From the NCBI GenBank assembly GCA_018263655.1, contig JAANWY010000130.1, positions 1-9,369 of the forward strand: DNA of 9,369 nucleotides. Direction: 5' to 3'. Source of the DNA: Anaerolineales bacterium. Its GTDB lineage: Bacteria > Chloroflexota > Anaerolineae > Epilineales > JAANWY01. Shown here piece by piece: positions 1 to 6,741 of the stretch. Below the pieces are notes generated by a model that saw only the letters and a program-made list of their open reading frames with translations, was not told the DNA's origin and ran no database searches. The translations under genes and the position numbers were made by a program. Position 1 is the first letter of the stretch. Each line of letters begins with the position of its first letter.

Positions 1-1971
1 CGTGTGTGTCGGTGTTGACGTTGGTGTCGATGTGTTCGTCGGCGTGTTAGTCGGTGTCGGTGTCGGCGTCAACGTGTTCGTTGGCGTGTGTGTCGGTGTT
101 GACGTCGGCGTCAATGTGTTCGTCGGCGTGGCAGTCGGTGTCGCCGTCGGCGTCGATGTGTGCGTCGGCGTGTTAGTCGGTGTCGCCGTTGGTGTCGATG
201 TGTGCGTCGGCATGGTAGTCGGTGTCAATGTCGGCGTCAACGTGTTGGTCGGCACCGGCGTGTTGGTCGGTCTCGGTGTCGGCGTATCGGTTGGTGCACT
301 CGTCGACGTGTTCGTTGGCTTCGCCGTGGGGGTGAAAGTACGGGTCGAAGTCCCCGTTGACGTGGCCGCTGCCGGCGTGAACGTCAATCCACTATCAAAT
401 TCCGTTGGCTTCGGTGTCAGCGTAGCAATTGGCGCTACATCTGGCGCTCGCACACCTGTCAGCGAAGTTGTGAGTCGCGCCGGCTCACTCGTCAACGTGG
501 GCGTCGATGTCATCGCCATCGGCAATCCAGCATTCGCGCTCACTGGCATCGTCGAGTCTGCAAGGAACCAGTGGCCTGCGGCAGTCCCGAGAAGAGCAAA
601 CAACAACGCTCCCAAGGCAGTAAACGCAACGACCCGAAGGCGATGATTGAAGCTCGCGCCGTCACGCTCGATGTGAGATGCGGCGTCAGCCTCAGCCGGC
701 GATGCACCATCGGGCTCAGCAACCTCGTCCGTTGCCGAACTGAACCCATCACTGGAATCAACGCCAGAGGACGGTCGCGACTCAACAATCGAAACTATAC
801 TCCCCGTCGGGTCAACCTTCGAAGGAGCTGAGTCGCGCTCGGGTATATCAAAGATGAGTCCGTCGGGCGCTCGAGAGTAGAGCACCGGCGATGCCCACTC
901 GACAGTGTTTTTCAAGGCCAAATCAATTGCCTTGCGGGCCTCCGCCACGGCAGCATCAATCGGATAGCCATCGGCCAGAGCGCTGTACAACTCTCGGGCA
1001 AAGATGACGGCTGCTTCGTCAGTTACCTCGAATTGGTTGGCAACGACGCCGGCGATGCCTTCGTGGACGAGGGACTCTGCAATGCCAGGATAAGCCTTGA
1101 GCGGATCCTGTTCGCGGTCCCACCCGCGGGCGCCGTTGCAGGCGTTCAACACAACCAGACGCAGCGACGGGACATCGCCAAAGAGATGGCGTAGCTGTTC
1201 ACCACGCACACGCCGGCCATCGCCGCGCTCATCCTCGAAAACGAGGACGCCCGTCTCCCGCTCCTCGAAGTAGTCACCGTGGCCGATGAAGTGCAAGACA
1301 TGGACTGGCTCTTCACGCAGCCGATCCTGCAGAGCCGGCACCGTCGCGTTGGGCAGGAAGTCGACTTGCAGAAGACCATCGCTGATGAGCTCGCCCAGTG
1401 CCAGGCGAATCCGGTGCGTCTCACGCGCAACATCCAGCGGAGCATAGTCGGATGGGCTGGCAATCACGACCAGGAGATGCAACGGAGGTGTGAGCTTCAG
1501 CGGAGGCACTGGCGATTCCAGCTCGACATACCGGACAACCGGTGTGCGAGCTGACAACGCCACAAATCGACGCGCTGCTTTGTCGTACAGAAATTCCCAC
1601 GGCAGATCGATCAGTTCGCCGGGCTCGACGCGCAGCTTGAACCGCAGCCCTTTGCCGTGGCCCAGGGCCAGATTGCGGCTGCTATCATAGGTCGCGCCGA
1701 TGGCATCCTGAAACAGCGCATCGAATAGATCGCCGCCAAACGTCTTTAGTTCGCGCAGCTCCGATGACAGCGCGGCACGTGTGCGCTGGCGAGAGCGGAG
1801 CATCGCCAGCTCAACGAGGGTTTTGATATCCTTCAATCGTCCGGGGCCAAAGGGCAGGGTAAACGTCCCATTGGCCTCGCCGGCTGGTGATCGAACCACC
1901 CAGGTCGGATACGCTTCCTCGTGGCCGCGGCCAATGCGCAATTCGAATTCCTCGAATTGAAGTCGCCCCAT
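1..1971 (-). CDS. CHAT-domain (caspase-like) protein with one membrane helix and a Thr/Pro-rich stalk, C-terminus cut off by the window edge
   Basis: The frame is open from ATG at 1971 to the window edge (657 codons, no stop), so the gene is partial. An in-frame TAA lies 24 nt upstream and GAGG sits 8 nt before the ATG, which fixes the start. Residues 1-150 contain the LPWEFLYD motif (Trp125) often seen ahead of CHAT domains. The CHAT peptidase-like domain spans about 150-376. It carries both expected catalytic motifs, HFIGHGDY (His231) and LNACNGA (Cys278), and ends near EWASPVLYSRAP (Trp359). A hydrophilic spacer follows, then one helix at about 447-470, preceded by H-R-L-R. This suggests the CHAT domain is cytoplasmic and the remainder outside. 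From about 485 the chain becomes Thr/Pro-rich, ending in 14-residue repeats. CHAT proteins are caspase/separase-related; the target is unknown and any distal extracellular domain is not visible. It is 130 nt downstream of the preceding gene and probably transcribed separately. Confidence 0.88.
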   Translation of the reverse strand, partial: MGRLQFEEFELRIGRGHEEAYPTWVVRSPAGEANGTFTLPFGPGRLKDIKTLVELAMLRSRQRTRAALSSELRELKTFGGDLFDALFQDAIGATYDSSRNLALGHGKGLRFKLRVEPGELIDLPWEFLYDKAARRFVALSARTPVVRYVELESPVPPLKLTPPLHLLVVIASPSDYAPLDVARETHRIRLALGELISDGLLQVDFLPNATVPALQDRLREEPVHVLHFIGHGDYFEERETGVLVFEDERGDGRRVRGEQLRHLFGDVPSLRLVVLNACNGARGWDREQDPLKAYPGIAESLVHEGIAGVVANQFEVTDEAAVIFARELYSALADGYPIDAAVAEARKAIDLALKNTVEWASPVLYSRAPDGLIFDIPERDSAPSKVDPTGSIVSIVESRPSSGVDSSDGFSSATDEVAEPDGASPAEADAASHIERDGASFNHRLRVVAFTALGALLFALLGTAAGHWFLADSTMPVSANAGLPMAMTSTPTLTSEPARLTTSLTGVRAPDVAPIATLTPKPTEFDSGLTFTPAAATSTGTSTRTFTPTAKPTNTSTSAPTDTPTPRPTNTPVPTNTLTPTLTPTTMPTHTSTPTATPTNTPTHTSTPTATPTATPTNTLTPTSTPTHTPTNTLTPTPTPTNTPTNTSTPTSTPTHT
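2..253. repeat. Six tandem 42-bp units encoding a 14-residue Thr/Pro repeat
   Basis: Consecutive units start at 2, 44, 86, 128, 170 and 212, each 42 bp and differing mostly at a few positions. A degenerate extension runs to about 345. Read on the minus strand in the frame of the CHAT gene, each unit gives 14 residues of the style T-P-T-x-T-P-T-N-T-P-T. The unit length is a multiple of three, so gain or loss of a unit keeps the frame. The array may continue beyond the left edge. It is a coding minisatellite forming an extended stalk, not a CRISPR array, because there are no unique spacers. Confidence 0.85.
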
Positions 1972-2101
1972 GATGATATCCTCGTTCAGTTAAGGTGCAG
2001 GGCAGGTATTTGTTTACGTCGACCAAGCCGGTGCACCCCGTCTCGGTCAGCAGAAAAGGGGCCAATTGCCACCTTTCTAGCTTCTATGACGTATAAACTT
2101 G
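1972..2101. other. Intergenic region between the operon and the CHAT gene
   Basis: These 130 bp separate the stop of the membrane-protein gene from the CHAT start. On the operon side they hold a terminator-like hairpin (2052-2078). Next to the CHAT start they hold its ribosome binding site (GAGG, 1980-1983). In between is a perfect 8-bp palindrome, GGTGCACC (2030-2037). A copy of GGTGCA at 1994-1999 forms an inverted pair with its TGCACC half; this could be an operator, but the arms are short. I see no convincing -35/-10 pair for the CHAT gene. Confidence 0.5.
2052..2078 (-). terminator. Possible intrinsic terminator after the membrane-protein operon
   Basis: On the minus strand, 23 nt after the stop at 2102, the sequence AGAAAGG-T-GGC pairs with GCC-CCTTT(T)CT around an AATTG loop. 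This gives about 10 paired positions with a bulged T on each side. The 3' arm is T-rich (CCCCTTTTCT), but no clean T-run follows the stem, so termination may be weak. The position between the last operon gene and the CHAT gene is what one would expect. Confidence 0.4.
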
Positions 2102-4777
2102 CTATTTCGATGCGCCTTCTGTATCATGCATTACACGGAATATCCGCACTGCCCCGTTCGAGTAAGCCACTGTGTAGCTTGCATCATGCAGAAAAGACTT
2201 CAAGTCAAGCGGTCCCCCCTTGCTTCCAAGATAAACATACTTAATTTTATGTCGACTCATCAATTCTTGCAACTTCGGAGCTCGGGCCTTGCTGATGCCG
2301 GCTAGCGTTTCCAGCACATTCTGCACCTGGAAGTAGTAAGACCGTGAGCCGAAGGAGTAGATGGCCGGCGGAACAAGGGTTCGGCGGCCGGTCAATATCG
2401 GAAGAGCATATCCGCCGTCGGCCCCCATGTAGGTTTTGTACTGCCACAAACGTATGTTGGTGACGAAGCCGGCATCGGGCGCCGTGTTCTCGCGAATCCA
2501 CGCCATAGCCTGCATGTCGGCGGGAGTGGCTACGACAGTCACCGGGTTTACGATGTCGAGATGGTTCCATGCGCCGGCCAGCATAGCCAAGCTGAACACA
2601 GCAACCATCAGACCAGCCGTCAGCAGCCGCCACCCACCTCCCAGCCACCGCAAGATGGTGTCGGCAAGCGTACCTAGCAGAACGCCGGTCAGTACTGCCA
2701 TCGGTAAGAAGAGCGCGATCACGAGTACGGTGTTGCTGAGCAGCCAGGTCTCTCCCCCACCCAGCAGATTGGGGTTCGCAGCGAGAACCGCACCAGCAAT
2801 CCACAAGCCGATGAGAATCGACACACGGCGCCACCAGAGTAAGCCTAGCAATAAACTGAGGAGGGCCAATCGCAGCAGGACACGATCATAGCCTACGTCG
2901 ATGAGGCCGCGCGGCACGGCGTTGAAGGAGGGTTCGCCGCTAAGCCAGCCGGCGCCGCGCCCTGTGGGTACCAGGGCGGCCAAGAGGCGCATGATCCACG
3001 GCGAGAGTAGGAGCACCGACAGGCCGGCCAAGGCCACTATTCGCACAAAGTAACCCGAAATCCAAACCCTAGTACACTGCGGCGGAAATCCTTCGGTAGG
3101 TACTTGCTCCAAGGGGATCGTCAGATCCCCGTCTGGCGCGCCGTTTCTTGCCGTTTCATAGCTGGTTTTTGTCGCGCAAGGCCGGGATCTGGCGATCCCT
3201 GGCGAGCGTAAACTGCCGAAGGATTTAGGCCGTCGTGTACTAGTATCCAACGCAGCGGTGTTCTGGTCAACTTGGTGATCTTCTGGCAGAAGGGCCGAAA
3301 TAACCCTATACAGAAGCAAAGCCACAACAAATGCCACGTAGAGTACCAACACCCGGTAGTGGACCACCCCCAACCCGGCCACCGCCACACTGGCCAGGCC
3401 CAGCGCCCACCGTTTTCCACCTTCCGCCCACCACAGCGTCAAGATCACGGCTGCCGGCAACAGGACTAGCCCCGTCAACTGCGTATAACGCCCCCACGCC
3501 ACATAATAAGCCGGCATCAACGAAATCATCCCAACCACGCCCATCGCAATCAAGCCCGCGTTCCGCCGCTTCTCTGGGCGCCCACGCATCAGGGTCACTG
3601 TCAGGCTATAGACACCGACGCCAACGAAGGCATTCAACACTTGACCCATGACGAGCACTGCACGGTGGACGGGCAGTTCCGCCAACCAAGCCAGCGCAGC
3701 CGCCAGCGTGTGGAAGCCGAAGTGGTAAATGAAGAGGCCGATGTCCAGATAGGGTCGATAGGTCGCCGGCACCTGTCCCTGGTCGGCGATGAGCTGCGCC
3801 ATCATCGTGTGGTGCACGCCGTCTACCCACGCCGGCACCACTAAGTTTCGCGCCTGCAGCATCCGCAGCACGAGCGTCAGAAGCAAAAGCCCGGTGAACA
3901 TCGCCAGCGCCGGCCAGTTGGAGCGCTCTCGCCAGACCGTCACGGGCTGCCAGTCGAGCGCCCACAAGCGCCACAAGGCCGCCAAGCCGGCAACGATCAG
4001 CAACACGGCCAGCAGAGCCGGCGTCAGCGTCAACCCCAGCAACGTGGCGAAGAGCAAGACTAGTGGCAGGATCGCTACGCTCAGGCCGACAGCCAGCGCG
4101 ATCTGGAACATTGGATCCGGCCATTCCTCAGCAGGTATTGCCAGTAACAGCGCCAGATAGCCAGGCAAGAGCAGCAGCCCCCCCAGCGGCGGCAACAATC
4201 CGCCTTGGTGGGCAACGCCGCTCACTACATCGCGGACAACCATATCCAGCGAGTAGTCGTAGAAGGTCTTGAACTGCAGATCACCGGCTCGGGGGTGACC
4301 ATCGAAAACAGCCGTTCCCTGACCGTAGGCATCGATCGTGTTGTACCAAGCGGTGACTTGGCTGCCGGCTGTGCCTTCGAAGAAGAAGTAGTACGACTGT
4401 TCCTTCGATTGCGGAAGCGGATCGAAAGTCACACGGAGTGGCTGATTGTGCGCCAGATCGCCGGTGCGGAGCGTCTTCGTGACCAAGTCGTTCTGGTCGG
4501 CCGGACTAGTCCGCAGATGGAAAGTCAGCTCGCCGCTGGCTGCGCTGCCCTCGCCATAGACGACGAGGAGCACCTCCACAGCCGCAAGCCGATCTCGATG
4601 GGACACGAACGTCTGGCCTACAGTCGTAGCGTCTTCGATGAGGGGCGCAGCCTCGTCCAGCCGGCCCTGCTCGTTGTCGACCTCCAGATGTGACGGGCCA
4701 CAGCCTACCAACAGAAAGACCAGCACACCTACCAGTAGGCGCCCCAGGTGTCGGAGGGAGAGCGCCGGCCTGCTCAT
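2102..4777 (-). CDS. Polytopic membrane protein, GT-C glycosyltransferase-like, with lipobox and extracytoplasmic N-terminal domain
   Basis: This 891-residue protein starts at ATG 4777, which overlaps the previous stop as ATGA and has GGAG 8 nt upstream. An in-frame ATG at 4837 is less likely. Residues 1-25 form a signal segment ending in a lipobox, L23-V-G-C26. Residues 27-200 are hydrophilic and strand-rich (GQTFVS and a Phe-Asp-Pro-Leu segment), resembling the beta-sandwich modules found on some envelope proteins. From about 206 the protein is strongly hydrophobic with many helices. The motif D319-G-V-H322-H323 sits after an early helix, followed by YHFGFH, as in GT-C enzymes. These normally use lipid-linked sugars, with the acidic residue catalytic. 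A soluble C-terminal domain (about 745-891) begins near MAWIRENTAPDA (Trp760). Residues 513-569 come from an inserted palindromic element. The upstream gene is a paralogue that lacks the N-terminal domain. The GT-C assignment is inferred from topology and motifs; donor and acceptor are unknown. Confidence 0.8.
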   Translation of the reverse strand: MSRPALSLRHLGRLLVGVLVFLLVGCGPSHLEVDNEQGRLDEAAPLIEDATTVGQTFVSHRDRLAAVEVLLVVYGEGSAASGELTFHLRTSPADQNDLVTKTLRTGDLAHNQPLRVTFDPLPQSKEQSYYFFFEGTAGSQVTAWYNTIDAYGQGTAVFDGHPRAGDLQFKTFYDYSLDMVVRDVVSGVAHQGGLLPPLGGLLLLPGYLALLLAIPAEEWPDPMFQIALAVGLSVAILPLVLLFATLLGLTLTPALLAVLLIVAGLAALWRLWALDWQPVTVWRERSNWPALAMFTGLLLLTLVLRMLQARNLVVPAWVDGVHHTMMAQLIADQGQVPATYRPYLDIGLFIYHFGFHTLAAALAWLAELPVHRAVLVMGQVLNAFVGVGVYSLTVTLMRGRPEKRRNAGLIAMGVVGMISLMPAYYVAWGRYTQLTGLVLLPAAVILTLWWAEGGKRWALGLASVAVAGLGVVHYRVLVLYVAFVVALLLYRVISALLPEDHQVDQNTAALDTSTRRPKSFGSLRSPGIARSRPCATKTSYETARNGAPDGDLTIPLEQVPTEGFPPQCTRVWISGYFVRIVALAGLSVLLLSPWIMRLLAALVPTGRGAGWLSGEPSFNAVPRGLIDVGYDRVLLRLALLSLLLGLLWWRRVSILIGLWIAGAVLAANPNLLGGGETWLLSNTVLVIALFLPMAVLTGVLLGTLADTILRWLGGGWRLLTAGLMVAVFSLAMLAGAWNHLDIVNPVTVVATPADMQAMAWIRENTAPDAGFVTNIRLWQYKTYMGADGGYALPILTGRRTLVPPAIYSFGSRSYYFQVQNVLETLAGISKARAPKLQELMSRHKIKYVYLGSKGGPLDLKSFLHDASYTVAYSNGAVRIFRVMHDTEGASK
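3069..3243. mobile_element. MITE-like foldback element inserted in frame in the membrane-protein gene
   Basis: The ends form imperfect terminal inverted repeats of about 31 bp (3069-3099 against 3213-3243; 26 of 31 positions match). They share CTAGTACAC at the tips and AAATCCTTCGG inside. Each half also contains a small hairpin at a matching place: GGGGATC-GTCA-GATCCCC (3113-3130) and GGGATC-TGGC-GATCCC (3184-3199). The whole element is therefore one long imperfect palindrome. CTAG lies at both extremes, so the target duplication is either CTAG (4 bp) or TA (2 bp). Removing the element with one target copy deletes 171 bp, exactly 57 codons, and restores a continuous frame. It encodes no transposase and would need one in trans. 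The family is unassigned. Confidence 0.75.
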
Positions 4778-6738
4778 GGCACAGACTCCGCGGCGGCCGT
4801 TCGGGCGTCGGTGGGCGCCCCCAGACCGAAGACCCACGCACCGCCGTCGGCGTAAAGCAAGTCGAAGTCTGGATCAGAGAGCAGCGCAGCCGCGTCTATA
4901 GCGCCACCGCGTGAGCCGAGAAACACATGGGTGATGCCAGCATTCCGGAGCTGCGTGGGATCAAGGTGACCGTGCGATGCCGGCCCGCTCACCTGGTTCG
5001 TGAAGTCGACCTGGCCCGGCGTCCCCAACACGTACAGCGCGGGCGGCGGCACTGTCTCGCGATCGGCCAACACGGAGAGCCAGTAGCCGGCGTCAGTACC
5101 GACGCGGACATTGCCTTGCCAGAGGCGGTTATTGATGAGAAACCGGGCCTCCAGCGGCGTGTTGTCACACACCCAGGCGACGGCGTCCATATCGTCCTGC
5201 GTGAACAGAATCGTGGCTGGGTTGATGACCGAACGCATGCCGGCAGCGCCCCCCAACGCGACGAATAGCAATCCCACACCGGCCACGGTGCGCCCGCGAT
5301 GCGGCAAGGGCGCCAGGACACCTTCGGCAACGAAGTAGCCCACCAGTACGGCGACGGGGAGGAACAAGCTGATCACCACGACGGACGCCGGCACGGCGAC
5401 AAAGCCAGCAGCGGCGATGGCCGCCAGGAGGAGCACCCAGAGACCGACGGCGATGACGCCCCGATGCCGGCGCCACATGCCCAAGGTGAGTCCCCAGGAA
5501 GCCACGATCACCAACAACAAGTTGCGGCGCATCAGAAGGAGATCGTACGGCAAGGTCGTGTACTGCGCGTCAACCTGAAGCCCGGGCCAGGCTCCGCGAG
5601 TCGTCAGCACAACCGCCATCCGTGCGATCCATGGGGCGAGGAGGAGCAGCGAGGCGCCGGCCAGCACAGCGGCGCGCACGAAGCCGACAACGGCGCCTTC
5701 GGTTATCCTGTATCCGAGGTAGACCACGACGAACGCTCCGTAGAACACCAGCACCCGATAGTGCACCACTCCCAACCCGGCGACGGACATACTCGCCAGG
5801 ACGAGCGCCCAGCGCTTCCCGTCTTCTATCCACCACAGGCTGAAAATGAACGCCGTCGGCAACAGCGCGAGCCCCGCCAACTGAGTGTAGCGTCCCCACG
5901 TTACGTAGTAAGCGGGCATCAGCGAGATGGTGCCCACCACACCCATCGCTAAAAGGCCTGCCGTTTGTGTAAGGGAGCAGGGGAGCGAGGGGGCAAGGGA
6001 GAAGAAAGACGCCTTCGCGTCAGCCCGATTCTCTCTCTCCTTCCCTTCCCCGTTCCTGCACTCCTCTGCTCGCCCACGCATCAAGGTGACCGTCAAACCA
6101 TAAAGGCCAACGCCAAGCAGGGCGTTCAACACTTGGCCCATGACTAGCACTGCCCGGTGGACCGGCAACCCCGTCAACCAGGCCAGTGCCGCCGCCAGCG
6201 CGTGGAAGCCAAAGTGGTAGATAAAAGGACCGCCATCCAGGTAGGGCCCGTAGTCTGAGGGCACCCGCCCCTCCTCAGCGATGAGTCTCGCGATCAGCGT
6301 GTGGTGTACGCCGTCCACCCACGCCGACACCGCCAGCCCGCGCGCCTGCCACATGCGGAGTACGAGCGTCAGAGCCAGCAGCCCGCCGAACATTGCCAGC
6401 GCCGGCCAGATTGAGCGATCTCGCCAGGGTGCCAGGGGCCGCCAGCGCAGACCCCACAGCCGCCAGAGAGCCAAGATCGCCATCACAGCGAGAACCGCGG
6501 ACAGCCGAACGGGCGTCAGAGTGACTCCCAGCAGGGTCGTGTACAGGAAGCCCAACGGCAGAATCGCCAAGCTCGCCCCCACCGAGAGCGCTACCTGTAG
6601 CATCGGGTCAAGCCCTCGCCTGGCGTGGCTGGATGAGCTGGGCACCGGTAGAGGCCACGCGCCGGCCGGTAATACCAGTAGCAACGCCAGGTAGCCAGGC
6701 AAGATGAGGAGCAGGAACGCACACAACACGATCAGCAC
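4774..6738 (-). CDS. Polytopic membrane protein, GT-C glycosyltransferase-like, paralogue of the downstream gene
   Basis: This 654-residue protein starts at GTG 6738. GGAG lies 6 nt upstream, inside the last codons of the preceding gene, which suggests translational coupling. The protein opens directly in a membrane helix (LLLILPGYLALLLVLPAG). That corresponds to about residue 220 of the downstream paralogue, so it has no lipobox or extracytoplasmic N-terminal domain. Shared landmarks are D142-G-V-H145-H146 after an early helix, YHFGFH, PVHRAVLVMGQVLNA, LMPAYYV-WGRYTQL, and a soluble C-terminal domain starting near AVAWVCDNTP (Trp522). The Asp/His pair in the first large external loop plus many helices and a C-terminal domain fit GT-C transferases acting on lipid-linked sugars. 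Experimental function cannot be deduced. Residues 230-259 are a low-complexity insertion missing from the paralogue. The stop overlaps the next start (ATGA). Confidence 0.8.
   Translation of the reverse strand: MLIVLCAFLLLILPGYLALLLVLPAGAWPLPVPSSSSHARRGLDPMLQVALSVGASLAILPLGFLYTTLLGVTLTPVRLSAVLAVMAILALWRLWGLRWRPLAPWRDRSIWPALAMFGGLLALTLVLRMWQARGLAVSAWVDGVHHTLIARLIAEEGRVPSDYGPYLDGGPFIYHFGFHALAAALAWLTGLPVHRAVLVMGQVLNALLGVGLYGLTVTLMRGRAEECRNGEGKERENRADAKASFFSLAPSLPCSLTQTAGLLAMGVVGTISLMPAYYVTWGRYTQLAGLALLPTAFIFSLWWIEDGKRWALVLASMSVAGLGVVHYRVLVFYGAFVVVYLGYRITEGAVVGFVRAAVLAGASLLLLAPWIARMAVVLTTRGAWPGLQVDAQYTTLPYDLLLMRRNLLLVIVASWGLTLGMWRRHRGVIAVGLWVLLLAAIAAAGFVAVPASVVVISLFLPVAVLVGYFVAEGVLAPLPHRGRTVAGVGLLFVALGGAAGMRSVINPATILFTQDDMDAVAWVCDNTPLEARFLINNRLWQGNVRVGTDAGYWLSVLADRETVPPPALYVLGTPGQVDFTNQVSGPASHGHLDPTQLRNAGITHVFLGSRGGAIDAAALLSDPDFDLLYADGGAWVFGLGAPTDARTAAAESVP
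5962..6071. repeat. GA/CT-asymmetric foldback insertion in the membrane-protein gene (30 extra codons)
   Basis: Compared with the paralogue, residues 230-259 are extra, a net gain of 90 bp. On the plus strand a purine-rich arm (about 5971-6008, starting AAGGGAGCAGGGGAGCGAGG) is followed by a pyrimidine-rich arm (about 6030-6071, ending CTCCTCTGCTC). The two arms are imperfect reverse complements. The centre holds a perfect small hairpin, GACGC-CTTC-GCGTC (6008-6021). Exact borders are uncertain by about 10-20 bp because the flanks of the two paralogues differ. No terminal target duplication is clear. It is probably an old palindromic repeat that landed in a cytoplasmic loop. Confidence 0.6.
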
Positions 6739-6741
6739 CGG

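Noticed and set aside
2..253. CRISPR array
   Set aside because: The 42-bp units are contiguous with no spacers and read as in-frame Thr/Pro repeats.
2..646. Plus-strand ORF of Val/Gly repeats (VGVDVGV type)
   Set aside because: It is the antisense of the Thr/Pro stalk of the CHAT gene. The minus-strand frame carries recognisable CHAT motifs and a ribosome binding site.
2247..2834. Minus-strand ORF of 195 residues
   Set aside because: Out-of-frame shadow of the membrane-protein gene with Arg/Cys/His-rich composition and no domain.
3113..3130. Rho-independent terminator at GGGGATC-GTCA-GATCCCC
   Set aside because: It is inside an open coding frame, has no T-run, and is explained as part of the foldback element.
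3606..4124. Minus-strand ORF of 172 residues rich in Ala/Arg/Gly
   Set aside because: Shadow of the hydrophobic core of the 2102-4777 gene in another frame.
4778..4837. Longer N-terminus for the 2102-4777 gene, starting at 4837
   Set aside because: It would add 20 hydrophilic residues before the signal segment and overlap the upstream gene by 64 nt. ATG 4777 gives an ATGA overlap and has GGAG at good spacing.
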